A stretch of 64,000 nucleotides of DNA from Devosia sp. LC5 (lineage in GTDB: Bacteria > Pseudomonadota > Alphaproteobacteria > Rhizobiales > Devosiaceae): NCBI RefSeq assembly GCF_000735585.1, contig NZ_JNNO01000044.1, positions 62,001 through 126,000 of the forward strand. Direction: 5' to 3'. The notes under the pieces were generated by a model. The model saw only the letters and a list, made by a program, of their open reading frames with translations, was not told the origin of the DNA and ran no database searches. Within the stretch, counting starts at the first letter, position 1; the number at the start of each line of letters is the position of its first letter. A program made the position numbers and the translations under genes. Positions 1 through 7,445 of the stretch are shown piece by piece.

Positions 1-942
1 TGCGCTCACTGGCGTGCCCCATGATGTGCCGGTCGATCTGTCGCTGGTCGCCGATCCCTCCATCACAGCCACACGGCGTCGGTATCGACCAAGTGTCCGA
101 CCAGCCCCATGTGGTCGAGGAGGCCGTCGGCGGCTTCACCAAATCCCTGTTCGAAGCCGTGGTCATCGCGCTCGTGGTGAGCTTTCTTAGCCTGGGTTTG
201 CGGGCGGGGCTCGTCGTCGCCATCTCGATCCCAATTGTGCTCGCGCTGGTCTTTGTGTTCATGGAATTCATGGGCATTTCGCTGCAGCGCGTCTCGCTGG
301 GCGCCCTGATCATCGCCCTGGGCCTTCTTGTCGATGACGCCATGATCACCGTTGAAATGATGGTGTCGCGCCTCGAAGCCGGGGATAGCTTGGGCAAGGC
401 CGCGACCTTCGCCTATACCTCGACGGCCTTCCCCATGCTCACGGGCACCCTTGTTACAGTTGCCGGCTTCCTGCCCATCCTGCTCAATGCCTCGACGGCC
501 GGTGAATATGTCCAGTCCCTGTTCTATGTGATCGCAGCAGCGCTTTTGATTTTCCTGGGTCGTCGCCGTGCTGTTCGCCCCGCTGATCGGGGTGGCGCAA
601 TTGCCCAAGGTCATGCAGGGCCATGCCGACAAAAAGCCCAGCCGCATTTCTGGCTGGTTCCGGCAGTCGCTGGCTATCGCTATGCAGTTCCGCTGGGCCA
701 CCATCGCCTTTACCGTGGCGCTATTTGCCGTAGCGCTGTTCGGGCTGATCTGCGTGGTCGCGGCTCTATTGCCGACGGGAACGCCCCTGGGCTTTGTGGC
801 GCTGCTGGGCGTGCTGGCGCTGGCCGGGATCATCATCCGCAATGCGGCGATCCTGATCGGCCAGATCAACGACAATCTCCGCGACGGCTAAAGTCAGTGG
901 GACGCCGTGCTCCACGCCACCGAACACCGCATGCGGCCCAGG
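1..942 (+). pseudogene. Decayed RND-family efflux permease (fragment)
   Basis: Translated pieces match the inner-membrane permease of AcrB/HAE1-type RND pumps but lie in different frames. The central piece reads VGIDQVSDQPHVVEEAV followed by the membrane segment and the VDDAMITVEMM region typical of TM4. The frame changes near position 80 and again near 555-565, where the reading continues as LFAPLIGVAQLPKV. Soon after, the sequence jumps directly from the TM7 region to the C-terminal LLGVLALAGIIIRNAAILI motif, so roughly the second periplasmic domain and several helices (several hundred residues) are missing. An in-frame TAA at 889-891 interrupts the match, which resumes as QWDAVLHATEHRMRP and then ends near 942. 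Two frameshifts, a large internal deletion and a nonsense codon make function very unlikely. The 5' part lies outside the window. Confidence 0.85.
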
Positions 943-987
943 CATGAGGCCGTGGGGGGGAAATTACCGACCTGTGATGGAGCGTTG

Positions 988-1623
988 CTAGGCCGGCAGG
1001 ACCACCACCTTCGTATTGACTGGTGTCTTGTCATAGAGATCGAGCATGTCCTGGGTGAGCAGGCCAACACAGCCGCTGGAAACGCCTTTGCCGATCGTCT
1101 CAGGCATGATCGTGCTGTAGATCGTATAAAGCGTGTAGGCGCCATTCTGGTAGAGATAGAGTGTTCGTGCGCCGAGTGGATTGTTCAGCCCTGGCGGCAT
1201 GCCGCCGGCATATGGTGCGGCCTCTGGCTGGCGCAGGATCATCTCCCTGGGGGGCGTCCAGATTGGCCATTCCGCCTTGCGGCCAATGTAGGCTTCACCG
1301 CTCCACAAAAAACCGGCACGACCCACATTGGCGCCATAACGAGTGGCGTAGCCGTCGCCTTCGATGCGGTAAACGTAGTAGTGGCCAGGGTCGATAATGA
1401 TCGTGCCTACCGCCTCGGCAGAATCGTAACGCACTCTTCGGCGAAGATATTTCGGATTGATCTTGTTGATATTTACCGCAGGAACCGGGAAGCGCTCGTC
1501 AGGGAGTGGCCCATAGACGCGCTCTGCCTCCGCCAGACTCATCCCGCCTGACGTAGCGCAGCCAGCAAGACCAAGCGAGCCGAGAGCGACGGCAGAGCCG
1601 ACCAGAAACGAGCGGCGGTTCAT
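988..1623 (-). CDS. L,D-transpeptidase (YkuD)-like lipoprotein with altered active site
   Basis: A 211-residue exported protein. The start chosen (ATG at 1623) gives a twin-arginine-like MNRRSFLVG n-region and a lipobox LGLAGC with the lipidation Cys at residue 22, so it is probably anchored in a membrane facing the periplasm. The C-terminal half is a YkuD/ErfK fold, the family that makes 3-3 peptidoglycan cross-links or attaches lipoproteins, and the ETIGKGVSSGC stretch with Cys185 is the nucleophile region. However, the usual upstream His-Gly pair is Tyr169-Ser170 here and the Arg that normally follows the Cys by two is Gly187 (SGCVGLL instead of SGCIRM). The family assignment is firm; activity as a transpeptidase is doubtful. 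It stands alone, converging on the RND remnant. Confidence 0.85.
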   Translation of the reverse strand: MNRRSFLVGSAVALGSLGLAGCATSGGMSLAEAERVYGPLPDERFPVPAVNINKINPKYLRRRVRYDSAEAVGTIIIDPGHYYVYRIEGDGYATRYGANVGRAGFLWSGEAYIGRKAEWPIWTPPREMILRQPEAAPYAGGMPPGLNNPLGARTLYLYQNGAYTLYTIYSTIMPETIGKGVSSGCVGLLTQDMLDLYDKTPVNTKVVVLPA

Positions 1624-1810
1624 CAGATCGGACCGAGTTGCTGCGCCCTCCCCGCCACCGTCGACAATACCATTACTCGCGATCATGCTCGAGAATTCCC
1701 CCGCAGACTGGACCGGCCCAGCACTTTCAACCAAGATTGGTCCTATCAGACCAGATTGGCAAGCTCTGCGAAGACCATTTACTCGCGGCCGGTCCGCGCG
1801 GTGATGTTGT

Positions 1811-2200
1811 TCAGCGGCCCCAGAACGCGTCTTCCTGCTCGGGATCGGCTGAGAACAGCCAGACTTCAACGATCTTGCCATCCGCAATGCGCAGCAGATC
1901 GATACCGGGCTGGTCGAGCGTGATGCCTTCGCGTTGGCCGGCAAACTCGATTTCGATGGCAACCAGATTGCCATTGGCGGTGTACCGATGGGCGTGGGTG
2001 ATGGCGAAAGTGCCGCCGGCGACGTCCATCATCCCGCCCATCATGGCCCCGAATTCGGCAATACCATTCTTGGTGCCCGAGAACTGGTTGTTGCCTGGTT
2101 GATGCCAGATCACCAGAGGGGAAAGCAGTTCGCCAAGCGTGGCCTGATCCCCGGTCTGGACGGCTTTGATGTAGCTCTTTGCGATATCGATATTGCTCAT
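1811..2200 (-). CDS. SnoaL-like / NTF2-fold protein
   Basis: A 129-residue cytoplasmic protein of the SnoaL-like ketosteroid-isomerase superfamily: an N-terminal helix (IAKSYIKAVQTGD), a central region with WHQPGNNQFSG, and the C-terminal strand pattern DGKIVEVWLFSADP that is typical of the fold. Such proteins are small cone-shaped hydrolase/isomerase or binding proteins and the substrate cannot be read from sequence. I chose the ATG at 2200 because GAGAGAT lies just upstream; an in-frame ATG at 2212 has no comparable ribosome-binding site. The gene is divergent from the AraC-type regulator about 100 bp away, which suggests that regulator may control it. Confidence 0.8.
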   Translation of the reverse strand: MSNIDIAKSYIKAVQTGDQATLGELLSPLVIWHQPGNNQFSGTKNGIAEFGAMMGGMMDVAGGTFAITHAHRYTANGNLVAIEIEFAGQREGITLDQPGIDLLRIADGKIVEVWLFSADPEQEDAFWGR

Positions 2201-2301
2201 TTGATCTCTCATTTGCGGTCGCGGTGAGGTGTTTTTCGCGGTTTATGGAGCGGTAATAATGGGAAAATCTCCATTCTGTCGTGGTTCAGAGGTGTCAAAA
2301 T

Positions 2302-3267
2302 ATGATAATTATCGGACAAATGGTCGGAATTGGCGGAACGCAAATAGCAAAGAGCAGAACAAAGCTGGATCAGCTCAACTACCGTCCGAGCGGACGCGAT
2401 CTGGATGTCGAGATTTTCCACTTTTCGGATTTGCGGCGCCGCGTGAGTTCCGAGCAAATCCTGGCGCTGTATCGTTATTCCTTTCACACCCTGATTTGCG
2501 TCACCGAGGGGGCGGTGACCCAGGTGGTGGACTTTCAGCCGGTTAGTTGTTCGGCTGGGTCCCTCCTCGTTTTGCGGCCCGGGCAGGTTCATAGTTTTGG
2601 CAGCGACGAAGGCTGGGACGGCTGGATGGTTCTCTTCCGCGCCGAATTCCTGCCCTCGGAAACGCAGGCCACCGCTGACCTGCTGCCAGTACTTGGCCTG
2701 GATCGGCTGCCAGATCATCTCTCCCTGTCCACCGCGGATTTCGCTGCGGTCAACGAGGCGATCGCGCGAATGCAACAGGACGCGACGAGCGCCGCGCCGT
2801 CCAAGGACCTGCACGCCCTGCTGCGTTACGAGCTTTGTGTGCTGCTGCTGCGCCTTGCCATTCTGCAGGATCAGCATTTGGACGTCGACGTCACCAGAAG
2901 CCCGCGCTTGCAGCGCTATGGCAGGTTTCGCCGGCTGCTCGAGCAGAACTATGCCGGCTGGCATCAGGTATCGGATTATGCGGCCGCGCTGGGCTGTACC
3001 GAGAAAAGCCTGACGCGGGCCGCGCTGGAGGCGACTGGCCAAAGCGCCAAGAGCGTCATTGCCGCCCGCATCGCGCTCGAGGCCAAGCGGCTCCTGGTCC
3101 ACACCGACCGGCCTATTTACCTGATCGCCGAGGGTCTGGGCTTCGAGGAGGCAACCAATTTCGCCAAGTTCTTCAAACGCGAGGCGCAACTTACGCCGAT
3201 TGCGTTTCGCCGGCGGTCAAAATTTGACCTCGGCGGGTTGTTGAAGAGATCGGCGGTTTGTGCGTGA
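2302..3267 (+). CDS. AraC family transcriptional regulator
   Basis: A 321-residue regulator. The N-terminal half is a cupin-like sensor domain (YRYSFHTLICVTEGAVTQ, then SLLVLRPGQVHSFG, a typical AraC_binding pattern). The C-terminal ~100 residues form the double helix-turn-helix, ending with the recognisable stretch IYLIAEGLGFEEATNFAKFFKR. The start ATG at 2302 follows AGAGG by 9 nt; a GTG at 2281 in frame is less likely. It is divergent from the SnoaL-like gene, and the shared intergenic space is the natural place for its operator. The ligand is unknown; cupin-domain AraC proteins mostly sense sugars or small aromatic and amine metabolites. Confidence 0.9.
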   Translation: MIIIGQMVGIGGTQIAKSRTKLDQLNYRPSGRDLDVEIFHFSDLRRRVSSEQILALYRYSFHTLICVTEGAVTQVVDFQPVSCSAGSLLVLRPGQVHSFGSDEGWDGWMVLFRAEFLPSETQATADLLPVLGLDRLPDHLSLSTADFAAVNEAIARMQQDATSAAPSKDLHALLRYELCVLLLRLAILQDQHLDVDVTRSPRLQRYGRFRRLLEQNYAGWHQVSDYAAALGCTEKSLTRAALEATGQSAKSVIAARIALEAKRLLVHTDRPIYLIAEGLGFEEATNFAKFFKREAQLTPIAFRRRSKFDLGGLLKRSAVCA

Positions 3268-3566
3268 GCTTCAGCTTGCCCCTGGCGCGTTAATCTGGGA
3301 GCAGTGAGCCCGCCGCGCCGGTCGGGAGGTCTTCCAGCAGGCGGGTGGCATGAGGCCGGAACTGCAGGTGATGCCTTGAAATCGGGGCGTTCAGGGGCCA
3401 TATTACAGCTGGCTGGCTTAGCCTTGCAGGCTGCTGATCTTGCCGGGATTGATTGCCCGGCCATCTCAAATTTGCGAACGGTTTGCGCCCGGCCGCGTCA
3501 TCGCGGCTGGAAGTATTGCCTGCGGTGCCGTGGCATGGCGCTGAACTCAATCCAGAAGGAATGACC
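3268..3566. other. Intergenic stretch without recognised gene
   Basis: About 300 bases between the AraC regulator and the small gene downstream. The short open frames on both strands have Arg/Pro/Gly-rich compositions without domain signals or good ribosome-binding sites, and no convincing hairpin or repeat was seen. The promoter of the small downstream gene must lie in the last part. Confidence 0.5.
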
Positions 3567-3857
3567 ATGTCCGGTTTTGACTATTCCGCTGCCGCCGAAC
3601 TCTATCCGAGCAAGGGCCGCAATGAATCTCCCAAGGCGCGCTACCGCCGCTTTGCGACCGCGGCAGAGGCGGTGCAATATGCTGTGGAGGAGATGCCGCA
3701 GGCATTGCTGCGGGGCTCGTTTCTCGAAGTAGACGAGCAGCGCTTTGATGGCGCGCAGATACTTGATCTCTACAGCGCCGAAACCTACCCGCTGGCGCGC
3801 GCCGCCACCACTGTCCCACCCGCGCCGCGCCTCATCCGAATGCCTGTTTCACGGTGA
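3567..3857 (+). CDS. Small conserved hypothetical protein
   Basis: A 96-residue soluble protein. The body (FDYSAAAELYPSKGR, then YRRFATAAEAVQYAVEEMP, then RGSFLEVDEQRFDGAQI and SAETYPLARA) looks like a short conserved protein found widely in Hyphomicrobiales; its function is not known to me. A strong AGAAGGA lies 6 nt before the ATG at 3567 and directly abuts an alternative ATG at 3561, so 3567 is the better start. The last ~15 residues after PLARA look like an extension beyond the conserved part. No partner gene is obvious. Confidence 0.75.
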   Translation: MSGFDYSAAAELYPSKGRNESPKARYRRFATAAEAVQYAVEEMPQALLRGSFLEVDEQRFDGAQILDLYSAETYPLARAATTVPPAPRLIRMPVSR

Positions 3858-3919
3858 TTGTTGCCTGCGATGGCCTTGGCGCAGTAAGTGCGTAGAGGCC
3901 AACGCCGGAGAGTCGCGCC

Positions 3920-4525
3920 GTGAATTTACTCCGAGAATTGAGCATGGGGGAGATCGTGTCGCGCATTGCGGCAGTGCTCCTTTATGCGGCGATCCAGGGC
4001 TTCGCCCTGGCAGGATTTGCGCGCCTGCTCGGCGACAAGCGGCCGCAATATGAGGGCCGGCTGACGGCCAATCCCTTTGCCCATATCTCGGTATGGGGCA
4101 CGGTGATGGCGGCGCTGTTCGCCATGAGCTGGGTACGGGCGGTGCGGCTTGACCCCGCGCAAAACCGGTTGGGGCACTGGGGGCTGATCTTGGTCGCCCT
4201 GCTGGCGCTGGGCGTGATCGTGGCGTTGGTGCCACTCATCGATCTGTTGCGGCCGCTCGCCCTGCTACTGCCCCGGACCGGGGGCTATGCGATGCTCTAC
4301 GTGGCGGGACAGTTACAGATCGTGGCTATCGCCTCGGTGGCGCTCAATCTGCTGCCAATCCCGGGATTGATTGGCGGGGTACTCTGGCAGGCCATCTGGC
4401 CGGGCGAGGAGCGGCGCCTGTTGCGGCTCGAGCCCTTCGGGCTGGCCATGGTGATCGTGGCGATCGTGGCCGGCTGGTTGCCGAACCTGGCAAATGTGCT
4501 GTTGCCGCTGGTGCAGCTTCGATAG
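3920..4525 (+). CDS. M50 (site-2 protease)-like membrane protein lacking catalytic residues
   Basis: A 201-residue polytopic membrane protein. The stretch LLGD..PQYEGRLTANPFAHISVWGT matches the block that follows the zinc motif in YwhC-type M50 peptidases (GD....GRLTLNP..HID..GT), and NLLPIPGLIGG matches their NLLPIPPLDG. The HExxH motif is replaced by QGFAL (residues 26-30) and the distal Asp ligand by Ile151, so all zinc ligands and the general base are lost. The protein probably retains the fold with a non-proteolytic role. The GTG start has GGAGAG 7 nt upstream; an ATG at 3944 is an alternative. It is followed by a strong hairpin. Confidence 0.75.
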   Translation: MNLLRELSMGEIVSRIAAVLLYAAIQGFALAGFARLLGDKRPQYEGRLTANPFAHISVWGTVMAALFAMSWVRAVRLDPAQNRLGHWGLILVALLALGVIVALVPLIDLLRPLALLLPRTGGYAMLYVAGQLQIVAIASVALNLLPIPGLIGGVLWQAIWPGEERRLLRLEPFGLAMVIVAIVAGWLPNLANVLLPLVQLR

Positions 4526-4530
4526 GGAAC

Positions 4531-4555
4531 GCGCCTCTCCGCAAGGGAGAGGCGC
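4531..4555. terminator. Hairpin between convergent genes
   Basis: A perfect 10-bp stem GCGCCTCTCC / GGAGAGGCGC with a 5-nt loop lies between the ends of the M50-like gene and the binding-protein gene that converge here. There is no clear T-run on either side, so it may be a weak or Rho-assisted bidirectional terminator. Confidence 0.55.
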
Positions 4556-4579
4556 CCAATTGAAGAACGGTCCGTCAGA

Positions 4580-5521
4580 CTACTCGGCCGCGTTAACCGC
4601 AGTGATGAGCTTGGTGGGCACATAAGTCACACGCTGCTTGAGCTCTTCGCCGGCAAGAACCCGCATAACAGCATCGGCAGTAGCGGCGCCGATACCGGCG
4701 AAATCCTGGGCGACACTGGCTTCGAAATTGCCGCCGATAGCGATGGCTTCACGTGCCTGGGGATTGGCGTCGATGCCGGTGATGACGATGCCTTCGCCCT
4801 CGCGGCCGGCCGCTTCGATGGCCTGGAGGGCACCCAGCGCGGGTTGGTCCCAGGCGGCCCAGACGGCCTTGATGCTGCCCGGCTCGGGGTTGGCGGCGAG
4901 GATGGCTTCCATCTTGGCGCGGGAATCGGCAATGCCGCCATCGGAGACGTCGGGGGTGACGCGGTCGAGCACGTTGATATCGGGGAAATTGCCGAAGACT
5001 GCATCAGCTACGACGCCACGCACCTGGACGGGTGGGAAGGCTTCGAAGATGAACATTACCACATTGCCCTCGCCACCCATACGGTCGGCCACATAGGTCG
5101 CGGTCTCTGCCGCCATGGCATAGCCATTGGAGGTGACATTGGTGGCCAGCAGCGGATCGCTACCGGCATCCATGCCAATCACCGGAATGCCGGCATCGGC
5201 GGCGACCTGCAGACCCGCGGCGACCTGGCTGGGATCGACATTGATGACGATGGCATCGACATTCTGGGTGACCATGTCTTCGATGCGGCTGATCACGGCG
5301 GCGACGTCACCGGCGGTATCGATGACATTGACGTCCCAATCCTTGCCTTCAGCTGCAGCCTGGAAAGACTCGACATAGAATTGGGTACCGGGCTGGGCCA
5401 GATAGGGCGTGATGATGGCGATCTTGGACTGGGCCATGGCCCCGCTCGCGCCCAGAGTGGCAGCGAGCAGGCTCGCGCCAGCCAGCAGGCCGCGGGTGAA
5501 ATGAATGGTCTTGAAAGTCAT
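4580..5521 (-). CDS. Sugar ABC transporter substrate-binding protein (RbsB type)
   Basis: A 313-residue periplasmic binding protein of the ribose/galactose-binding (Peripla_BP_4) class. A Sec signal peptide ends near residue 30 (ASGAMAQ). The mature part begins KIAIITPYLAQPG and carries the class pattern VDAIVINVDPSQVAAGLQ, AADAGIPVIGMDAG and ITGIDANPQAREAI. It would deliver a sugar or polyol to a CUT2-type importer, but no permease or ATPase gene is next to it. It is divergent from an FGGY kinase across 116 bp, so binding protein and kinase may serve the same substrate. The ligand cannot be deduced from sequence. Confidence 0.9.
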   Translation of the reverse strand: MTFKTIHFTRGLLAGASLLAATLGASGAMAQSKIAIITPYLAQPGTQFYVESFQAAAEGKDWDVNVIDTAGDVAAVISRIEDMVTQNVDAIVINVDPSQVAAGLQVAADAGIPVIGMDAGSDPLLATNVTSNGYAMAAETATYVADRMGGEGNVVMFIFEAFPPVQVRGVVADAVFGNFPDINVLDRVTPDVSDGGIADSRAKMEAILAANPEPGSIKAVWAAWDQPALGALQAIEAAGREGEGIVITGIDANPQAREAIAIGGNFEASVAQDFAGIGAATADAVMRVLAGEELKQRVTYVPTKLITAVNAAE

Positions 5522-5552
5522 GTGTATGTTCCCCTGGATGCGAATGCCACCT

Positions 5553-5592
5553 GGTGCCTTGCCGGGATGGTTCCCTTTCGCCGGCAGGCACC
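5553..5592. promoter_or_regulatory. Inverted repeat in divergent promoter region
   Basis: GGTGCCTTGCCGG (5553-5565) pairs with CCGGCAGGCACC (5581-5592), a 12-bp inverted repeat with a single bulge and a 15-nt loop, in the short space between the binding-protein and kinase genes. It could be an operator shared by both or a 5' UTR hairpin of the binding-protein mRNA. Confidence 0.4.
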
Positions 5593-5637
5593 ATATGGGA
5601 GAGGCTTGAGGGCGGCTAGGTAATTTGGGGACGTAAC

Positions 5638-7092
5638 GTGGCGAAAATCACGCTGATCGGCTTGGATGTGGGCACGACCGCCACCAAGGCGGTGCTGATC
5701 GACGAGGCAGGGGAGCGATTGGCGGCGTTTGCGCATCCGCATGCAACCACGCGACCGCAGGAAGGGCATGCCGAGCAGGACCCGCGCGACTGGATGGCGG
5801 GAGTGCTGGGTGCGCTGGATACCTTTGCACAGGAGTATGATCTCAGCGGTCTCAAGGCGATCGGGATTTGCAGCCAGGTCAATAGCCATGTGTTCGTGGA
5901 CGAGGCGGGCACGCCGCTGCTACCGGCGATCATCTGGCAGGATGGGCGCTCGGCGCCCGATGCCGCAGCGCTGGATGCGCAGGTGAGCGCCGAGCAGAAA
6001 ATCGGCTGGTTCGGCACGCCGATGCCGATCGATGCGAGCCACGCCTTGTCGCGGATGGCGCATGTGCGGCGGGTGCATCCCGAGATTTATGAGCGCACGC
6101 GGCATGTACTGGCGCCCAAGGATTTTTGCATTTTGCAGCTGACCGGGGTGGTCGTGAGCGACCCGATTGCGGCGGTGGGGCTGGTGGACGCGGGGGGCGA
6201 TTATGTCGCCGACTTGCTGGCCCTGGTGCCGCGGGCGGCCGAGCTTTTGCCGCCGCTGGCGAGCTTTACCACGGTAGCCGGTGTCGTGCGGGCGGGTCTG
6301 CCCTGTGCCGGAATGCCGGTTGTTGTCGGGGCGATGGATGCCTGGGGCGGCATGTTTGGGGTGGGCGTGGTGGCCGATGGGGACGCCATGTATCAGAGCG
6401 GCACCAGCGACGGGCCGGGGATTGTGTCGAGCACTATCGTGCCCACGCCGGGCGTGATCCTGTTTCCGCCCTATGAGGGCGTGGTGATGCATGCCGCGCC
6501 GACGCAATCGGGCGGGGCGGCGCTGGGGTGGATTGCCGGGGTCTTGGGGCGCTCCCCCGCCGAGGCGGCAGCCTTGGGCGCAAGCGCTGTGCCGGGGCGG
6601 TCGGTGCCGCTGTTTTTGCCGCATTTGCAGGGGGAGCGGGCGCCGCTGTGGGATAGTGCCTCGCGCGGGGTGTTTGCGCGGCTTGATCCCGGGTCGGGAG
6701 CAGCGGAGATGGCGCGGGCGGTAATGGAGGGCGTGGCCTATGCCGGTCGCTGGGCGTTCGAGGCGCTGTACCGGTCGGCGGCGGTCGATCCGGGTGTGAT
6801 CAATATCGGCGGCGGCGGGTCGCAGTCCGACGCTTGGTGCCAGGTCCGCGCCGACGTGTTGGGCAAGCCTCTGCGGCGCTGTGTGGCGCCGGAATCTGCG
6901 GCGCTCGGGGCGGCGATCTTGGCGGGGCAGGCGAGCGGGATTGGCGGGACACTGGCGGAGGCGGTGCGGCAACTGGTCCAGTATGACCGAGTATTCGAGC
7001 CGGATGGCGCGACGGCGGGCTACCATGCCGACCGGTTTGGCCACTTTCAGGCGCTGTACGCGGATTTGCGGGGCTTTAATGCGCGGTTTTAG
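5638..7092 (+). CDS. FGGY-family carbohydrate kinase (xylulokinase-like)
   Basis: A 484-residue cytoplasmic sugar kinase. The N-terminal ATPase-fold half starts ITLIGLDVGTTATKAVLID, the phosphate-1 motif of FGGY kinases, with AIIWQDGRS in the substrate-binding loop. The C-terminal half has GTSDGPGIVSS and the adenosine motif INIGGGGSQSDAWCQVRADV. Length matches xylulokinases (about 480-500). It phosphorylates a pentose, pentulose or polyol with ATP; the exact substrate is not determinable. GTG start at 5638. It is likely co-regulated with the divergent binding protein. Confidence 0.9.
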   Translation: MAKITLIGLDVGTTATKAVLIDEAGERLAAFAHPHATTRPQEGHAEQDPRDWMAGVLGALDTFAQEYDLSGLKAIGICSQVNSHVFVDEAGTPLLPAIIWQDGRSAPDAAALDAQVSAEQKIGWFGTPMPIDASHALSRMAHVRRVHPEIYERTRHVLAPKDFCILQLTGVVVSDPIAAVGLVDAGGDYVADLLALVPRAAELLPPLASFTTVAGVVRAGLPCAGMPVVVGAMDAWGGMFGVGVVADGDAMYQSGTSDGPGIVSSTIVPTPGVILFPPYEGVVMHAAPTQSGGAALGWIAGVLGRSPAEAAALGASAVPGRSVPLFLPHLQGERAPLWDSASRGVFARLDPGSGAAEMARAVMEGVAYAGRWAFEALYRSAAVDPGVINIGGGGSQSDAWCQVRADVLGKPLRRCVAPESAALGAAILAGQASGIGGTLAEAVRQLVQYDRVFEPDGATAGYHADRFGHFQALYADLRGFNARF

Positions 7093-7445
7093 GCTGTGAG
7101 ATTGGGGCATCCCTCCACCCTCCCTTCCCTCCCCATCAAGGGGAGGGTGACATCGAGTTTTGGGAAACATCGGAGCACGCCCTGACGTTTTATGGATGTG
7201 TGATTGGGGCGCCATTTTGCCTAGCCCACTGGGTTCACCCTCCCCTTGATGGGGAGGGGTGATGGGAGCCCGGATGCTGGTAAGGGAACGGAGGTTCCAG
7301 CTTTCGCGGGAATGACATTGTGGGGGGAATGGGCATTGAAGCGATGGGCGGGTGCAGAACCCCTCACCCTGTAATTTCTGCCGGACGCAGAAATTACTGT
7401 CCCTCTCCCGCAAGGGGCGAGGGTGGGCCCGGTGGCCGTTCGGGC
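7093..7445. repeat. Intergenic palindromic repeats (family A pair plus a hairpin)
   Basis: A gene-free 353-bp space between convergent genes. It holds a perfect 23-bp inverted pair at 7127-7149 and 7236-7258 (arms CCCTCCCCATCAAGGGGAGG... ), each arm being itself a hairpin CCCTCCCC-ATCAA-GGGGAGGG. A separate perfect 10-bp stem TAATTTCTGC / GCAGAAATTA lies at 7372-7396, and another CCCTCTCCCGCAAGGGG-type palindrome follows near 7402-7430. The left arm continues into GACATCGAGTTT, as does a copy upstream of the DUF559 gene near 12.8 kb. These look like REP/BIME-type elements that could also end transcription of the two converging genes. Confidence 0.75.

Noticed and set aside
907-1551. Plus-strand open frame starting LHATEHRMRP
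   Set aside because: Its first residues are the tail of the decayed RND gene, and the rest is antisense to the L,D-transpeptidase-like gene.
3304-3564. Possible 86-residue protein between the AraC gene and the small conserved gene
   Set aside because: GTG start without ribosome-binding site, low-complexity composition, no recognisable domain.
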